From the NCBI RefSeq assembly GCF_030689645.1, contig NZ_JAUYFU010000024.1, positions 120,807 through 184,806 on the forward strand: a stretch of DNA of 64,000 nt, written 5' to 3'. Origin of the DNA: Humidesulfovibrio sp. GTDB taxonomy: Bacteria; Desulfobacterota; Desulfovibrionia; Desulfovibrionales; Desulfovibrionaceae. The notes beneath the pieces were generated by a model, which had not been told where the DNA came from, did not search any database, and saw only the letters and a program-made list of their open reading frames with translations. The position numbers and the translations under genes are program-made. Position 1 is the first letter of the stretch. The number at the start of each line of letters is the position of its first letter. This document shows, piece after piece, positions 1 to 11,249 of this stretch.

Positions 1-260
1 ACGTATGCTGAATAACGCGACCAGTTGGTGCCGAACTGGAACTCCAGGGTGATTCCGGTGACCACGCCAAGGGTGAAATTTATGAGGAACAACTTTCCCC
101 AGAATTTCGCCATGCGTTTGTACACCGGCTTGCCTGTGCGGACGTAGGCAGTCTCCATGCAGGCGATCATCACGGAAATGCCTAACGTCAGCGGCACGAA
201 CAGAAAGTGAAACATGGTTGCGGCAGCGAACTGAAGCCGCGAAAGCATGAGTACGTCCAT
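1..260 (-). CDS. cydA: Cytochrome bd ubiquinol oxidase subunit I, N-terminal part (cut by window edge)
   Basis: This is the first 86 codons of a minus-strand gene that runs off the left edge. The translation begins [19 protein letters not shown] and continues with the stretches [24 protein letters not shown] and TNWSRYS, which are hallmark sequences of CydA. CydA is the quinol-oxidising, haem-bearing membrane subunit of the high-affinity bd terminal oxidase. His18 corresponds to the N-terminal haem b595 ligand of E. coli CydA (His19). The ATG at 260 is preceded by a strong purine-rich ribosome binding site (run of G at 262-269). In sulfate reducers bd oxidase is associated with oxygen protection. 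No cydB can be seen because the gene points out of the window. Confidence 0.93.
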   Translation of the reverse strand, partial: MDVLMLSRLQFAAATMFHFLFVPLTLGISVMIACMETAYVRTGKPVYKRMAKFWGKLFLINFTLGVVTGITLEFQFGTNWSRYSAY

Positions 261-437
261 GACCCCCCCCTAAGGATTACTATTCTAAACAGGAAAGGCT
301 ACTGATAGTGATTTATGGCTGTGAGTGCAATACTTTTCTTTTAACACTGAGCTGTTTCTTTGCAAGAAAATTAGAGTGCTGACGATTGCGCCGGTTTTGC
401 AAGTCGCGTATTTGTGAGCAAATTGTGGAGGTGGACC

Positions 438-890
438 ATGGGCTATGGCAAATGGGATCCGTGGGGCGGTTTGGATGAAGTCAGGAGTCACCTGGAGCGG
501 TTGGCGGGCGAGGACCGCACAAGACTGACCCCAGAATCCTGCGGGTATGTCTGGGCCCCCCCGGCGGATATGCTTGAAACGTCACAGTCCGTCATCGTCC
601 AGGTGGAGTTGCCCGGCATCACAGCCGATCAGGTTTTGGTTGAGATCGTTGACGGAGACCTCCTGGTGCGGGGCGAACGCCCATGCCAAAGACCTGCTGG
701 GGCTGATGAGCCGGAGCCGACCCATCATCTTATTGAGCGCGCTCATGGAATTTTTGCCCGGCGGTTCCCGTTGCCCCCAGGTGTTGCTGCTGATGGGATC
801 ACGGCACGTCTGAAGGATGGTTTGTTGACCATTGTTGTTCCAAAAAGGCGCGCTAAGGCGCCTTACAGGTTTAGCCTTGTTGTAGAATAG
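438..890 (+). CDS. Small heat-shock protein, Hsp20/alpha-crystallin family
   Basis: A 150-aa protein with an alpha-crystallin domain at about residues 35-145. It contains the typical strand pattern PADMLETSQSVIVQVELPG, a GDLLVRGER turn and ADGITARLKDGLLTIVVPK near the end, the family's GxLxI-type motif. Hsp20 proteins are ATP-independent cytoplasmic holdases that bind unfolding proteins under heat or oxidative stress. I chose ATG 438 over the in-frame GTG at 414 because GGAGG lies at 427-431 at proper spacing. The gene stands alone, divergent from cydA, with about 180 bp between the starts. No clear CIRCE or sigma-32 site was found. The family call is firm, the specific paralogue is not. Confidence 0.9.
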   Translation: MGYGKWDPWGGLDEVRSHLERLAGEDRTRLTPESCGYVWAPPADMLETSQSVIVQVELPGITADQVLVEIVDGDLLVRGERPCQRPAGADEPEPTHHLIERAHGIFARRFPLPPGVAADGITARLKDGLLTIVVPKRRAKAPYRFSLVVE

Positions 891-1445
891 CCTGTCGATT
901 CCCTTCTCGCCGCGTCAACGCAACGCCGGTTTCTGCTCTAAGGTTGCCGCGCTTGTGTTGGTATTACCCGTCACCAGTGACCCGTCTGGAAAAACTCCTG
1001 TTTATTGTATTTTCATGCAAACCACTAAAATGGTTAAGTTTATTTTGTGGGTATGCGTATTGCGTGTGGGAACATTGTCCATGGGGCTGCAATGGGCTTT
1101 ATCCGATTACGTAAGCACTACGGCGGTTCGCCAGGAGCCGCTATCAAACACGCCTATGTTTCACAGGAGAAATCAATTGCGTGAAAACTCAAAAGAGAGG
1201 AATAGCGCTAAAAATTGCAATAATCGTTGATTTGAAGATCTTACTATGTTGAAAATATTTTGCACAAGAAGTTGATCTCTGAAGACCTCTTGCCCGGAAC
1301 CCCCGTTTTTCGGGGCTTCCCGATTCTCAAACTTTGAGGCAGGACGTCGCCGTTTTGTGATGAATACAGTTATTCCGGGTGTTTGTATTGTAGAGAACGC
1401 CTCTGCATTGCGAGGCTGTTCTGACAGCTGGCGGGATTGTTTGAA
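891..1445. other. Intergenic region before the dnaA-like gene, no gene recognised
   Basis: About 550 bp between hsp20 and the dnaA-like gene. A 91-codon open frame at 955-1230 has no recognisable family and no convincing ribosome binding site, so I leave it out. The stretch around 1195-1265 is clearly more A+T rich than its surroundings. A small GC hairpin (ccccg, T-rich loop, cgggg) lies near 1304-1317. I looked for DnaA boxes (TTATNCACA on either strand) and saw none, so there is no support for an origin of replication here. Confidence 0.5.
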
Positions 1446-2819
1446 ATGAACCCGGAGCGTAGACCTGCATCCATGAACGCGGACCTCTGGCAAAAATTGC
1501 TCCTCATGCTCGAAAATCGACTGGAACAGGGGCTGTACACCCTCTGGATCAGGCCATTGACCGCCCGTTTCGAGGGAAACAGCCTCGAACTTCAGGCCCC
1601 CAATGAATTTGTCGCCACTTGGGTGCGGGAGCGCCTGTTGGATGTCGTGCGAGAGGCTGCGCAGGAGCTGACCGGAAGGCGGGTCGATCTTACCGTGGCG
1701 GTGCGCAAGCCTGTCGCCGTGGCTGAGTCTGCTTCTCCGGTGCCTCAGATGAAGGCTTCCCCAGCCCTTGCATTGCCGCTGGACTACAAGCCCCGTCCCA
1801 TTGCCGATACCCGCTGGCGCTTCAGTTTTGACGACTTCGTTGTCGGGCCCAGCAATGAGCTCGCCTGCGCCGCCTCCAAGGGTATGTGCAATGACGCCTT
1901 GGCAGCTGACCACCTGTTCCTTTCCGCCGGGCCCGGCCTCGGCAAGACGCATCTGCTGCATGCAATCGGTCGGCAACTGGCTGCCAGAAGCAACCGCAGC
2001 CGTCTGTCCATCGCCTGCCTTTCAGCTGAGGAGTTCGCCACCCGCCTGGTGCTGGCCATCAAGGCGCGCGAGGCCGCCCGCTTCAAGTCCGAGTTTCGTG
2101 ATTCTGTGGACGTGCTCCTGCTTGAGGATATCCACTTCTTCCAGGGCAAGGGCAAGTTGCAGGATGAGCTGCTCATGACCCTGAAGGCCTTGCAGACCCG
2201 CGGCTGCAAGGTGGTCCTCACCAGTTCGTTTTTGCCCCGCGAACTCGATCAGGTTGACCCGCAGCTTGTGTCATGCTTCGCCTCCGGCTTCCTGGCCCTC
2301 ATGGACGCCCCGGATTTCGCCACGCGTGAGGAAATCGTCCGCCGCAAGGCGCGCAGCCTTCAGGTCCAGGTGCCGGATGACGTCACCGGGCTTTTGGCCG
2401 AGCGCCTCACCACGGATATCCGCCAGTTGGAGAGCTGCCTGAACAATCTGGTGCTCAAGGCCAGGCTTCTGGGCCAGCAGATCACCACGGAGCTGGCCTG
2501 GCAGGTGCTGGAGAACTACGCGGCGCAGCCTACCAGCCCGGACGTTGAGCGCATCGTCACCTTTGTTTGCAAGAGTTACGGCATTGAAGAGCTTGAGCTC
2601 AAGTCCAAGAGCCGCAGCCAGCAGACTGTTCTGGCCCGCAACACGGCCTTCTACCTGTGCCGGAAACACACGGGCATGTCCCTTTCGGCCATTGGCGACC
2701 GCCTGTGCCGGAAGCACTCCACAGTGCTCAAAGGCATCATCAACGTGGAGCGTGAAATCAACCATCAGACTCCCCTCGGGCGCCAGCTTTCCAGCACCAT
2801 AGGCCGCCTGTCCTGCTAA
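1446..2819 (+). CDS. dnaA: DnaA-like replication initiator (divergent paralogue)
   Basis: A 457-aa protein with the full DnaA layout. Domain I is at about 10-85 (starting NADLWQKLLLMLENRL). The AAA+ domain has Walker A GPGLGKTHL at about residues 160-168 and a Walker B-like LLLEDIHFF. The C-terminal helix-turn-helix domain IV ends in IGDRLCRKHSTVLKGI. DnaA normally melts the origin and binds 9-bp DnaA boxes. Two deviations are visible: Walker B has Glu-Asp instead of the usual Asp-Asp, and the box-recognition signature usually written GGRDHSTV reads CRKHSTV. I chose ATG 1446; TTG 1437 and ATG 1473 are alternatives. The neighbours (hsp20, tsaB) are not the usual dnaN-gyrB set and no DnaA-box cluster is visible, so this may be a second, non-oriC copy. 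Confidence 0.85.
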   Translation: MNPERRPASMNADLWQKLLLMLENRLEQGLYTLWIRPLTARFEGNSLELQAPNEFVATWVRERLLDVVREAAQELTGRRVDLTVAVRKPVAVAESASPVPQMKASPALALPLDYKPRPIADTRWRFSFDDFVVGPSNELACAASKGMCNDALAADHLFLSAGPGLGKTHLLHAIGRQLAARSNRSRLSIACLSAEEFATRLVLAIKAREAARFKSEFRDSVDVLLLEDIHFFQGKGKLQDELLMTLKALQTRGCKVVLTSSFLPRELDQVDPQLVSCFASGFLALMDAPDFATREEIVRRKARSLQVQVPDDVTGLLAERLTTDIRQLESCLNNLVLKARLLGQQITTELAWQVLENYAAQPTSPDVERIVTFVCKSYGIEELELKSKSRSQQTVLARNTAFYLCRKHTGMSLSAIGDRLCRKHSTVLKGIINVEREINHQTPLGRQLSSTIGRLSC

Positions 2820-3052
2820 GACTTTCGAACTGAAGAGAACGCCCGCAAGGGGCGAGATGCACCGGCGCGCGCCGGGTCGGCCCCGCTCCAGGACAACCTG
2901 GAAGGGGGGAGGAAGCCGGCCCGGCGCTCTGTCGTTGCTGCCGTTGGTGATATTGCTGTGCTGTTGCGCCCATGCGGGGCACGGTCCGCAAGGCAGTGCC
3001 GGGCGGCGTGCGCACGGGGGGAGCGCATTGGATCGCGCCCGGCTGGCGGAAT

Positions 3053-3874
3053 TCAGGAAATGGTGCGGCTGCCGCGTGAGAGGATGGCCTGGGCTTCGGA
3101 TTCCGAGAGCCCGCGCCCGGCGGCGATGGCTGCGAGATTGTCCTCGGCGTCTGATGCGCGCAGGTATACAGGAGTCAGCGGTCCGTGGCCGAAAGAGGCC
3201 TGCGCAGCCAGTGTGAGCAGGGTCTGGGGCCTGGGCGCGTCCCAGTCCTGCGGCAGCAGGCGCAGGCTGGAATCGTTTGCGGCCAGGGGCTCAAAGGCGG
3301 CCAGGTTGCGGCGCAGTCCGCCTCCCAGCACGCTCAAGGGGCGGGGCAGGGTGGCCAGAAATTCAGGCAGTTCGGCAATGAGCACCACCTGCGGCGGGGT
3401 CAGGGCCGCCCCGGCCTGAAACGCCTGGGCATAGACTTGCCCACGGCGCGACCAAGAAAGGGCCAGCACAGCGCCTGTTGCGGCCTGGGTCGCCTCGTGT
3501 CCCAGCAGGGCCAGGTGGTCGAGGCCGGCAAGCTGCGCGCTGCCGCCTTGCCCGCCAGCAAGTCCTGCGGCCAGCCCTTCGGCCAGGGTCAGAGACATGC
3601 GCAGGCCCGTGAAGCTGCCTGGCCCATGCACGCAGGCGATGCGCCGGATGTTCCGGGAGTGAAGGCCCAGGTTGTCCAGCATATGCCGGATGCCAGGGGC
3701 CAGGAAACGCACGGCCTGCCCTGGCACCATCCATTCCTGTGCTGCCAGGAATTCAACATCCGCAGAAGCTTCGACATCCGGCAGGCGACCCAGGGCCACT
3801 TGCAGGCGCTCGTCGGCCCCGTTGATGGCCAGCAGCAGGCCCGGCTGATTATTTGAACAGTCGGCGCAGATCAT
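3053..3874 (-). CDS. tsaB: tRNA N6-threonylcarbamoyladenosine biosynthesis protein TsaB
   Basis: A 273-aa ASKHA-fold protein with the TsaB (YeaZ) signature GPGSFTGLR at residues 84-92. TsaB is the scaffold partner of TsaD in the cytoplasmic complex that makes t6A37 on ANN-decoding tRNAs. The ATG at 3874 is preferred over the upstream TTG at 3886 because MICADCSNN matches the usual short strand-1 start. The gene overlaps the end of rseP by 26 bp and is the last gene of the cdsA-dxr-rseP-tsaB run, so it is probably translated by coupling. Confidence 0.9.
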   Translation of the reverse strand: MICADCSNNQPGLLLAINGADERLQVALGRLPDVEASADVEFLAAQEWMVPGQAVRFLAPGIRHMLDNLGLHSRNIRRIACVHGPGSFTGLRMSLTLAEGLAAGLAGGQGGSAQLAGLDHLALLGHEATQAATGAVLALSWSRRGQVYAQAFQAGAALTPPQVVLIAELPEFLATLPRPLSVLGGGLRRNLAAFEPLAANDSSLRLLPQDWDAPRPQTLLTLAAQASFGHGPLTPVYLRASDAEDNLAAIAAGRGLSESEAQAILSRGSRTIS

Positions 3875-4910
3875 TGTAGGTCGCAAAGAGCATCAGCGCC
3901 GCCAGCATGGCGATGCCCACGCGCATCGCCGCAGCGCGGGCGCGCACGCTCAAGGGCTTGCGGGTGGCGGCCTCGATTCCGAAGATAACCAGGTGCCCGC
4001 CGTCGAGCACCGGAATCGGCAGCAGGTTCACGAAGCCGAGGTTTGCTGAAAGCGCCGCCGCCAGGGCCAAAAGGCCGACAATGCCTTCCTCGGCCTCGCG
4101 GTTGATGAGCTGGGCGATGAGGATCGGCCCGCCGATGGAGTCCGCCGGAACCACGCGTTCGATCATCTTGACCAGGGCCGTGACCATGTTCACGATGGCT
4201 CGCCAGGTCTCCTTGCCCGAGAGCTTGAAACTCTCCGCGCCGGAAAGCTCCAGCGTGATGATTTCCTTGGCGGCCACGATTCCAAGCATGGGGGCGCGGA
4301 CGCTTTCGCCGAAAATATTCTTGCGTTCGCGCAGCTCAGGAATCACGTTGATTGTCAGGCGGTCTTTGCCGCGCTTGAGCTCCATGCGCAGGGGGTTTCC
4401 TTCGGAGCCTTGCACCAGGTCGGTGAGGTCTTCCCAGAAGGTGATGGAGCGCCCATTCACCGTAAGCACGGAGTCGCCTGGCTGGAAGCCCGCGCGCTGG
4501 GCCGGGCTCTCTGGCAGAATCTGGCCGATGGTTGGGGCCAAGCCCATCTGCCCCTGGGTGGCGAAGAGCACCCAGTAGATGCCCCAGGCCAGCAGGAAGT
4601 TGAACACAGGGCCGGCTGCAACCACGCACATGCGCTGCCACACGGGGCGCAGGTTAAAGAGCAGGGGCTTGGGGATCGCAGGCTCTTCTTCCTGGTCCGG
4701 CGACTCGCCCGCCAGCATGACATAGCCGCCCAAAGGCACGGCGCACAGGCGATACTCGGTCATGCCCGACTTGAAGCTGAATATTTTAGGACCAAAGCCC
4801 AGAGCGAAGGCCTTGACCCCAATGCCGAACAATCGGGCCACGAGAAAGTGCCCAAGTTCATGGAAGAAAATCAGTCCGCCAAGGACCAGGACAACGGCGA
4901 TAGCACCCAC
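3849..4910 (-). CDS. rseP: RIP metalloprotease RseP (site-2 protease)
   Basis: A 353-aa inner-membrane zinc protease. It has HELGH at residues 17-21 in the first transmembrane segment, PGG/PLGGYVML-type sequence near 59-67, one PDZ domain at about 125-195 and the second catalytic motif LDGGH at 302-306. RseP cleaves membrane-embedded substrates such as anti-sigma factors and remnant signal peptides. It is encoded next to cdsA and dxr in many proteobacteria, as here. The start is GTG 4910 with AAGGAG six bases upstream. Having one PDZ domain rather than the two of E. coli RseP is common outside the gammaproteobacteria. Confidence 0.93.
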   Translation of the reverse strand: MGAIAVVLVLGGLIFFHELGHFLVARLFGIGVKAFALGFGPKIFSFKSGMTEYRLCAVPLGGYVMLAGESPDQEEEPAIPKPLLFNLRPVWQRMCVVAAGPVFNFLLAWGIYWVLFATQGQMGLAPTIGQILPESPAQRAGFQPGDSVLTVNGRSITFWEDLTDLVQGSEGNPLRMELKRGKDRLTINVIPELRERKNIFGESVRAPMLGIVAAKEIITLELSGAESFKLSGKETWRAIVNMVTALVKMIERVVPADSIGGPILIAQLINREAEEGIVGLLALAAALSANLGFVNLLPIPVLDGGHLVIFGIEAATRKPLSVRARAAAMRVGIAMLAALMLFATYNDLRRLFK

Positions 4911-4962
4911 AAAAGCTCCTTCACGCGCCCGTTCGGGGGCGTGTGCCTAGTTTACTCCATCT

Positions 4963-4988
4963 TTTTAAAATAAGCAGCGCGGCGCTGC
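4963..4988 (-). terminator. Possible attenuator/terminator between dxr and rseP
   Basis: On the minus strand a 6-bp GC stem (gcagcg/cgctgc with a 3-nt loop) is followed by TTATTTTAAAAA. This resembles a weak intrinsic terminator in the 142-bp gap between dxr and rseP, which are otherwise co-oriented. A second imperfect stem lies at about 4922-4943, directly before the rseP ribosome binding site. They could reduce rseP/tsaB expression relative to dxr. The structure is short and the call is tentative. Confidence 0.35.
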
Positions 4989-5052
4989 GGTCTAGTCCCA
5001 CTGGCAAGCTTTGGGCCGGTCGGCCTGGTCGAAGAAATATGGAAAACGGGCG

Positions 5053-6270
5053 CTACTCTCCGGCTGCCTTGCGTACGCGCAGGCGGGTTTCCGCGTCCAC
5101 GGCAAGCAGTTGCCCGGCGTCGGCGTCCTTGGGCAAGGCCGTGTGTCGTGCAAGCTCCGACTCGATGAGCCGAGGGATGTCCATGAAGCCGATGCTTCCG
5201 CCCAGGAACAGCTCCACTGCCACTTCGTTGGCCGCGTTGAGCACGGCAGGGTGACTGGGGCTGGCGGCGTAGGCCTCTTTGGCCAGCCGCAGGCAGGGGA
5301 ACAATCCCTCGTCGGCGCGCTCGAAGGTCAGGCCGCCCACCTGAGCCAGATCCAGGCGCGGCATGTTGAGCTCCACCCGGTGGGGAAAGCACAGACAGTG
5401 GGCGATGGGGATGCGCATGTCCGGCACGCCCAGGTGCGCAAGCTGCGAGCCGTCAATATACTCGACCAGCGAGTGCACGATGCTTTGCGGGTGCACCAGC
5501 ACATCCACCTGGGTCACGGGCAGGCCGTAGAGGTGGCAGGCCTCAATGACTTCCAGCCCCTTGTTCATGAGGCTGGCCGAATCTACGGAAATCTTCGCGC
5601 CCATGCTCCAGTTGGGATGATTGAGGGCCTGGGCCGGGGTGACGGAGGCGAGGAAAGCCGCGTCGCGCCCGCGAAACGGGCCGCCCGAGGCGGTGAGGAT
5701 GAGCTTGGAGAGCTCCTTGCCGTCCGCGTCGGCATGGCCGCACAGGGCCTGGAACAGAGCGTTGTGCTCGGAGTCAACGGGCAGGATGAGTGCGCCGGAC
5801 TCACGGCAGGCCTTGCGGATGAGCAGGCCGCCCAGCACAAGGCTTTCCTTGTTGGCCAGGGCGATGCGCTTGCCTGCGTTGGCTGCAGCCAGGGTGGGCA
5901 GAAAACCCGCAGCGCCAACGATGGCTGAAAGAACGAGATCGCTGTCCGGTCCAGCGGCGATGGCCTCAAAGGCGGCCGGGCCCACGAGAATCTCCGGTGC
6001 GTAGCCCGTGGGCAGTAGATCCCGCAGTTCTCTAGCCGCTGTCTCGTCGAGCACTGCCAGCAGGGCGGGGCGGAACTTTGTCGCCTGTTCGGCCAGGCGT
6101 TTGGCGTTCCTGCCGCCTGCAAGGGCCACGACCTGGAAAAGCTCCGGGTGCCCGGCCACCACGCGCAGGGCGCTGACTCCGATGGACCCGGTGCTGCCAA
6201 GGATGGCCAAGCGGCGCGGGAATGGCTGTGCCGGAGCAAGCGGAGGCCAAGTTGAAATATAGCTTTTCAT
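5053..6270 (-). CDS. dxr: 1-deoxy-D-xylulose 5-phosphate reductoisomerase
   Basis: A 405-aa enzyme of the non-mevalonate isoprenoid pathway that converts DXP to MEP with NADPH. The N-terminal Rossmann motif GSTGSIG is at residues 25-31. LANKESLVLGG, the metal-site stretch VDSEHNALFQ and the downstream SASLMNKGLEVIEA all match the Dxr family, and the length is normal. It starts 9 bp downstream of the cdsA stop, and the pair supplies isoprenoid and phospholipid precursors for the envelope. No defect was seen. Confidence 0.96.
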   Translation of the reverse strand: MKSYISTWPPLAPAQPFPRRLAILGSTGSIGVSALRVVAGHPELFQVVALAGGRNAKRLAEQATKFRPALLAVLDETAARELRDLLPTGYAPEILVGPAAFEAIAAGPDSDLVLSAIVGAAGFLPTLAAANAGKRIALANKESLVLGGLLIRKACRESGALILPVDSEHNALFQALCGHADADGKELSKLILTASGGPFRGRDAAFLASVTPAQALNHPNWSMGAKISVDSASLMNKGLEVIEACHLYGLPVTQVDVLVHPQSIVHSLVEYIDGSQLAHLGVPDMRIPIAHCLCFPHRVELNMPRLDLAQVGGLTFERADEGLFPCLRLAKEAYAASPSHPAVLNAANEVAVELFLGGSIGFMDIPRLIESELARHTALPKDADAGQLLAVDAETRLRVRKAAGE

Positions 6271-6279
6271 GGCATTAGC

Positions 6280-7086
6280 TTAGGTGAACAGGGGGAATGC
6301 CTGCTTGAACAGGGCGTAGCATGGCAGAGCCAGAAGCAGGCTGTCGATGCGGTCAAGCAGGCCGCCGTGGCCGGGCAGAAGGGTGCCTGAGTCCTTGACC
6401 AAAAACTTGCGTTTGAGGGCAGACTCGAAGAAGTCGCCCAATTGCGCGCCCACGTTAAGCACCGCGCCCAGCAGCAGCCAGGCGGGCAAAGGGGCGCTGC
6501 CCAGTGAAGTGCCATAGGCCGTGACCGCTGCGATGCAGCCCGTGAAGCCGCCGATGCTCCCGGCCCAGGATTTCTTGGGGCTCACCTGGGGCCAAATCTT
6601 TGCTTTGCCGAAGAATGTTCCGGAATAATAGGCAGCCGTGTCGGAAACTGCGGTGGAAAGCAGAACGAGGATGATTTCACAGGTGGACAGAGCCAGGCAG
6701 AACTGGAGCATAAGGGGCAGATAAAGCGTTCCGGCCATGAGGATGAGTTCGTCGGTGAAGTCGGCGTTGTGCTGGTCGGCGCTGTAGCGGATGAGAAAAC
6801 GCAGGGCCAAAAACCAGAAGCAGGCGGCCAGGGTCCACAGGGCGGCTTGCGGCCCGCCGACCTTGGAGATGAGCAGCATGACCGCGCCCAGGGCCACACC
6901 TGTGATGCGCAGGGGCTTGTGCTCCGGTCCGGGCCGGAACATGGCTGTGAATTCCCACTGGCCCAAAGCGCAGACGCACAAAAGCGCCGCCAACACTAGG
7001 ATGCCGCCCTGCCAAAGGGCCAGGGCCACAAGGCCCACGGCGAGGCCAGCGGTGAGTATGCGTTGCTGATGGGCGGATGCTGGCAC
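6280..7086 (-). CDS. cdsA: Phosphatidate cytidylyltransferase
   Basis: A 268-aa polytopic inner-membrane protein that makes CDP-diacylglycerol from phosphatidic acid and CTP. The C-terminal part carries the CdsA signature (SALKRKFLVKDSG followed by LLPGHGGLLDRIDS), and several hydrophobic helices precede it. I chose the GTG at 7086 (then PASAHQQRIL) because GGAG lies 8 bases upstream; a much longer in-frame extension to 7266 has no family resemblance. The uppS gene that often precedes cdsA is absent, so the operon appears to begin here, divergent from the HD-GYP gene. Confidence 0.92.
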   Translation of the reverse strand: MPASAHQQRILTAGLAVGLVALALWQGGILVLAALLCVCALGQWEFTAMFRPGPEHKPLRITGVALGAVMLLISKVGGPQAALWTLAACFWFLALRFLIRYSADQHNADFTDELILMAGTLYLPLMLQFCLALSTCEIILVLLSTAVSDTAAYYSGTFFGKAKIWPQVSPKKSWAGSIGGFTGCIAAVTAYGTSLGSAPLPAWLLLGAVLNVGAQLGDFFESALKRKFLVKDSGTLLPGHGGLLDRIDSLLLALPCYALFKQAFPLFT

Positions 7087-7287
7087 GGGATCTCCCTGTT
7101 GGAGGACTGCGCGGAATACGTGTTTTACCGCGCGACAACGGCCTTGTACTCCATTCCCTTTCACCGGGCAACCGTGGCTTTCCCCCCCTTTCCTGTCGCT
7201 GGGAACGTATGCTATATGCAATTGAAACTGTGGGCGAAGGGCTTGCACATCGTTTCGTACATCCATCCACCCGAAGGGGGGAAGTCC

Positions 7288-9003
7288 ATGACCGAGGAAC
7301 TAAAGAACCAGGCCTCGACTCGCAGAACGCGCGCGCTGGAGCAGGAACCCTTCGCCAGTATTGAGGAACTGCAAGAGCAAGTATTCCGGCTGACCGAGCA
7401 CCTGCGCCACCTGACGGATATTGGCCTGGCCCTTTCGGGTGAAAAGAACCGCGACAGGCTGCTGGAGATGGTCGTCAGCCTCGCGCGCTCCATAACCGGC
7501 GCCGATGCGGGCACTCTCTATATAGTTGACGACTCCTGCAGCAAGCTTGAGTTCGTCGTCCTGCAGAACGACACCATGAATGTGCGCCTGGGCGGCACCA
7601 GCGGCAACCCCATCACCCTGCCGCCCGTGAGCCTGTACGATGAGGCGGGCGAAGCGAATCACGCCAACGTCTCATCCCACGTGGCCATCGCCCGCGAGGT
7701 GGTGAACATAGAGGACGTCTACAGCGCAGAGGGCTTTGACTTCACCGGCACGCGCCGCTACGATGCCGCGACCGGTTACCGCTCCCGGTCCATGCTGGTC
7801 ATCCCCATGGAGAACCACGAGCATGAGATAATTGGCGTGCTGCAGCTTTTGAACGCCAAGGACAAAGCAAGCGGAGAGGTCATGGCCTTTTCGCCAGTGG
7901 GGCTGGCTGCGGTTCAGTCCCTCGCCAGCCAGGCCGCAGTGGCCCTCACCAACACCCAGCTCATCAACGGCCTCAAGGCCCTTCTCTACTCCTTCATGCA
8001 GAGCATCGCCGCAGCCATCGACGCCAAAAGCCCGTACACGCGCGGCCACATCGACCGCGTGGTGGACCTGACCATGCGCATCGCCGAGGCCATTAACGCC
8101 CAGCAGGATGGGCCGTACTCTGGCGTGCTGTTCAATGAGAATGAAATGGAGGAGCTGAAGCTGGCGGCCTGGATGCATGACGTGGGCAAGATCACCACGC
8201 CCGTGCATGTGGTGGACAAGTCCACCAAGCTCGAGGCCATCGTGGACCGCATTGAGATGGTCAAGACGCGCTTCAAGCTCATCGGCAAGGCGCTCCAGGC
8301 CGAGTTGCTGGAGAAACTTCTGGAGCTTGCCAGCAACGGCGCCTCGCGTCAGGATATGTTCGCCGTCACCGAGGAAATGGAGCGCCGCAGGCAGGAATTG
8401 GAGGACGACCTGGAGTTCGTGGTCTCCTGCAACAAGCCCGGCGAGTTTATGAGCGACGAGCGCATTGCGAGGGTGAAGGAGATCGCCGCCCGCACCTACA
8501 AGGACGGCGAGGAGGACAAACCCTGGATCAACGAGGATGAGCTGAAGAATCTGTGCATCCGCAAGGGCACCTTGACCGATGCCGAGCGCAAGATCATTGA
8601 GGATCACACAGTGGTGACCCTCGACATGCTTTCCCGGCTGCCCTTTCCCAAGCGCTTGTCGCGCGTGCCGGAGTTCGCGGGCTCGCACCACGAGAAGCTG
8701 GACGGCACCGGCTATCCAAACCGCATCGGTGGCGATGCCTTGTCGCTCCAGGCGCGCATCCTTGCCGTGGCCGACGTGTTCGAGGCCCTCACCGCCAAGG
8801 ACCGGCCCTACAAGGAGCCCATGAAGCTCTCCCAGGCCATGAAGATCATGGGCTTTATGGTCAAGGACAAGCACATGGACCCGGAGGTCTTCGGTCTGTT
8901 CACCAGTTCCGGCGTTTACAAGCAATACGCCGAGGCGCACATGAGCCCGGCCCAGATGGACGAGTATCCGCCTCCGCCGCCTGCGGCGGAAGCCAAGGCC
9001 TAG
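7288..9003 (+). CDS. GAF and HD-GYP domain signalling protein (putative cyclic-di-GMP phosphodiesterase)
   Basis: A 571-aa soluble protein. A GAF sensor domain spans about residues 40-225. An HD-type phosphohydrolase follows with HDVGK at 297-301 and HHEKLDGTGYP at 467-477, the HD-GYP signature. HD-GYP proteins hydrolyse the second messenger cyclic-di-GMP and influence motility and attachment. Oddly, the segment between the first HD motif and the family-typical LTDAERKIIEDH (428-440) is about 110 residues longer than usual and rich in charged helices. The ATG at 7288 is preceded by GGGGGGA; the in-frame extension to 7063 overlaps the cdsA coding strand and is rejected. The protein ends in a proline run. 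Confidence 0.88.
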   Translation: MTEELKNQASTRRTRALEQEPFASIEELQEQVFRLTEHLRHLTDIGLALSGEKNRDRLLEMVVSLARSITGADAGTLYIVDDSCSKLEFVVLQNDTMNVRLGGTSGNPITLPPVSLYDEAGEANHANVSSHVAIAREVVNIEDVYSAEGFDFTGTRRYDAATGYRSRSMLVIPMENHEHEIIGVLQLLNAKDKASGEVMAFSPVGLAAVQSLASQAAVALTNTQLINGLKALLYSFMQSIAAAIDAKSPYTRGHIDRVVDLTMRIAEAINAQQDGPYSGVLFNENEMEELKLAAWMHDVGKITTPVHVVDKSTKLEAIVDRIEMVKTRFKLIGKALQAELLEKLLELASNGASRQDMFAVTEEMERRRQELEDDLEFVVSCNKPGEFMSDERIARVKEIAARTYKDGEEDKPWINEDELKNLCIRKGTLTDAERKIIEDHTVVTLDMLSRLPFPKRLSRVPEFAGSHHEKLDGTGYPNRIGGDALSLQARILAVADVFEALTAKDRPYKEPMKLSQAMKIMGFMVKDKHMDPEVFGLFTSSGVYKQYAEAHMSPAQMDEYPPPPPAAEAKA

Positions 9004-9004
9004 G

Positions 9005-11236
<2,232 letters not shown>

Positions 11237-11249
11237 TCGGAAATCCCGC

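Noticed and set aside
374..382. GAGTGCTGA upstream of hsp20, resembling the right half of a CIRCE (HrcA) operator
   Set aside because: The required left half (TTAGCACTC, 9 bp upstream) is not there, so it is probably chance.
955..1230. 91-codon open frame upstream of the dnaA-like gene
   Set aside because: No recognisable domain, no proper ribosome binding site and an atypical composition; kept only as a note in the intergenic entry.
900..1440. Possible origin of replication next to the dnaA-like gene
   Set aside because: No DnaA boxes were found on either strand, and the neighbours are not origin genes.
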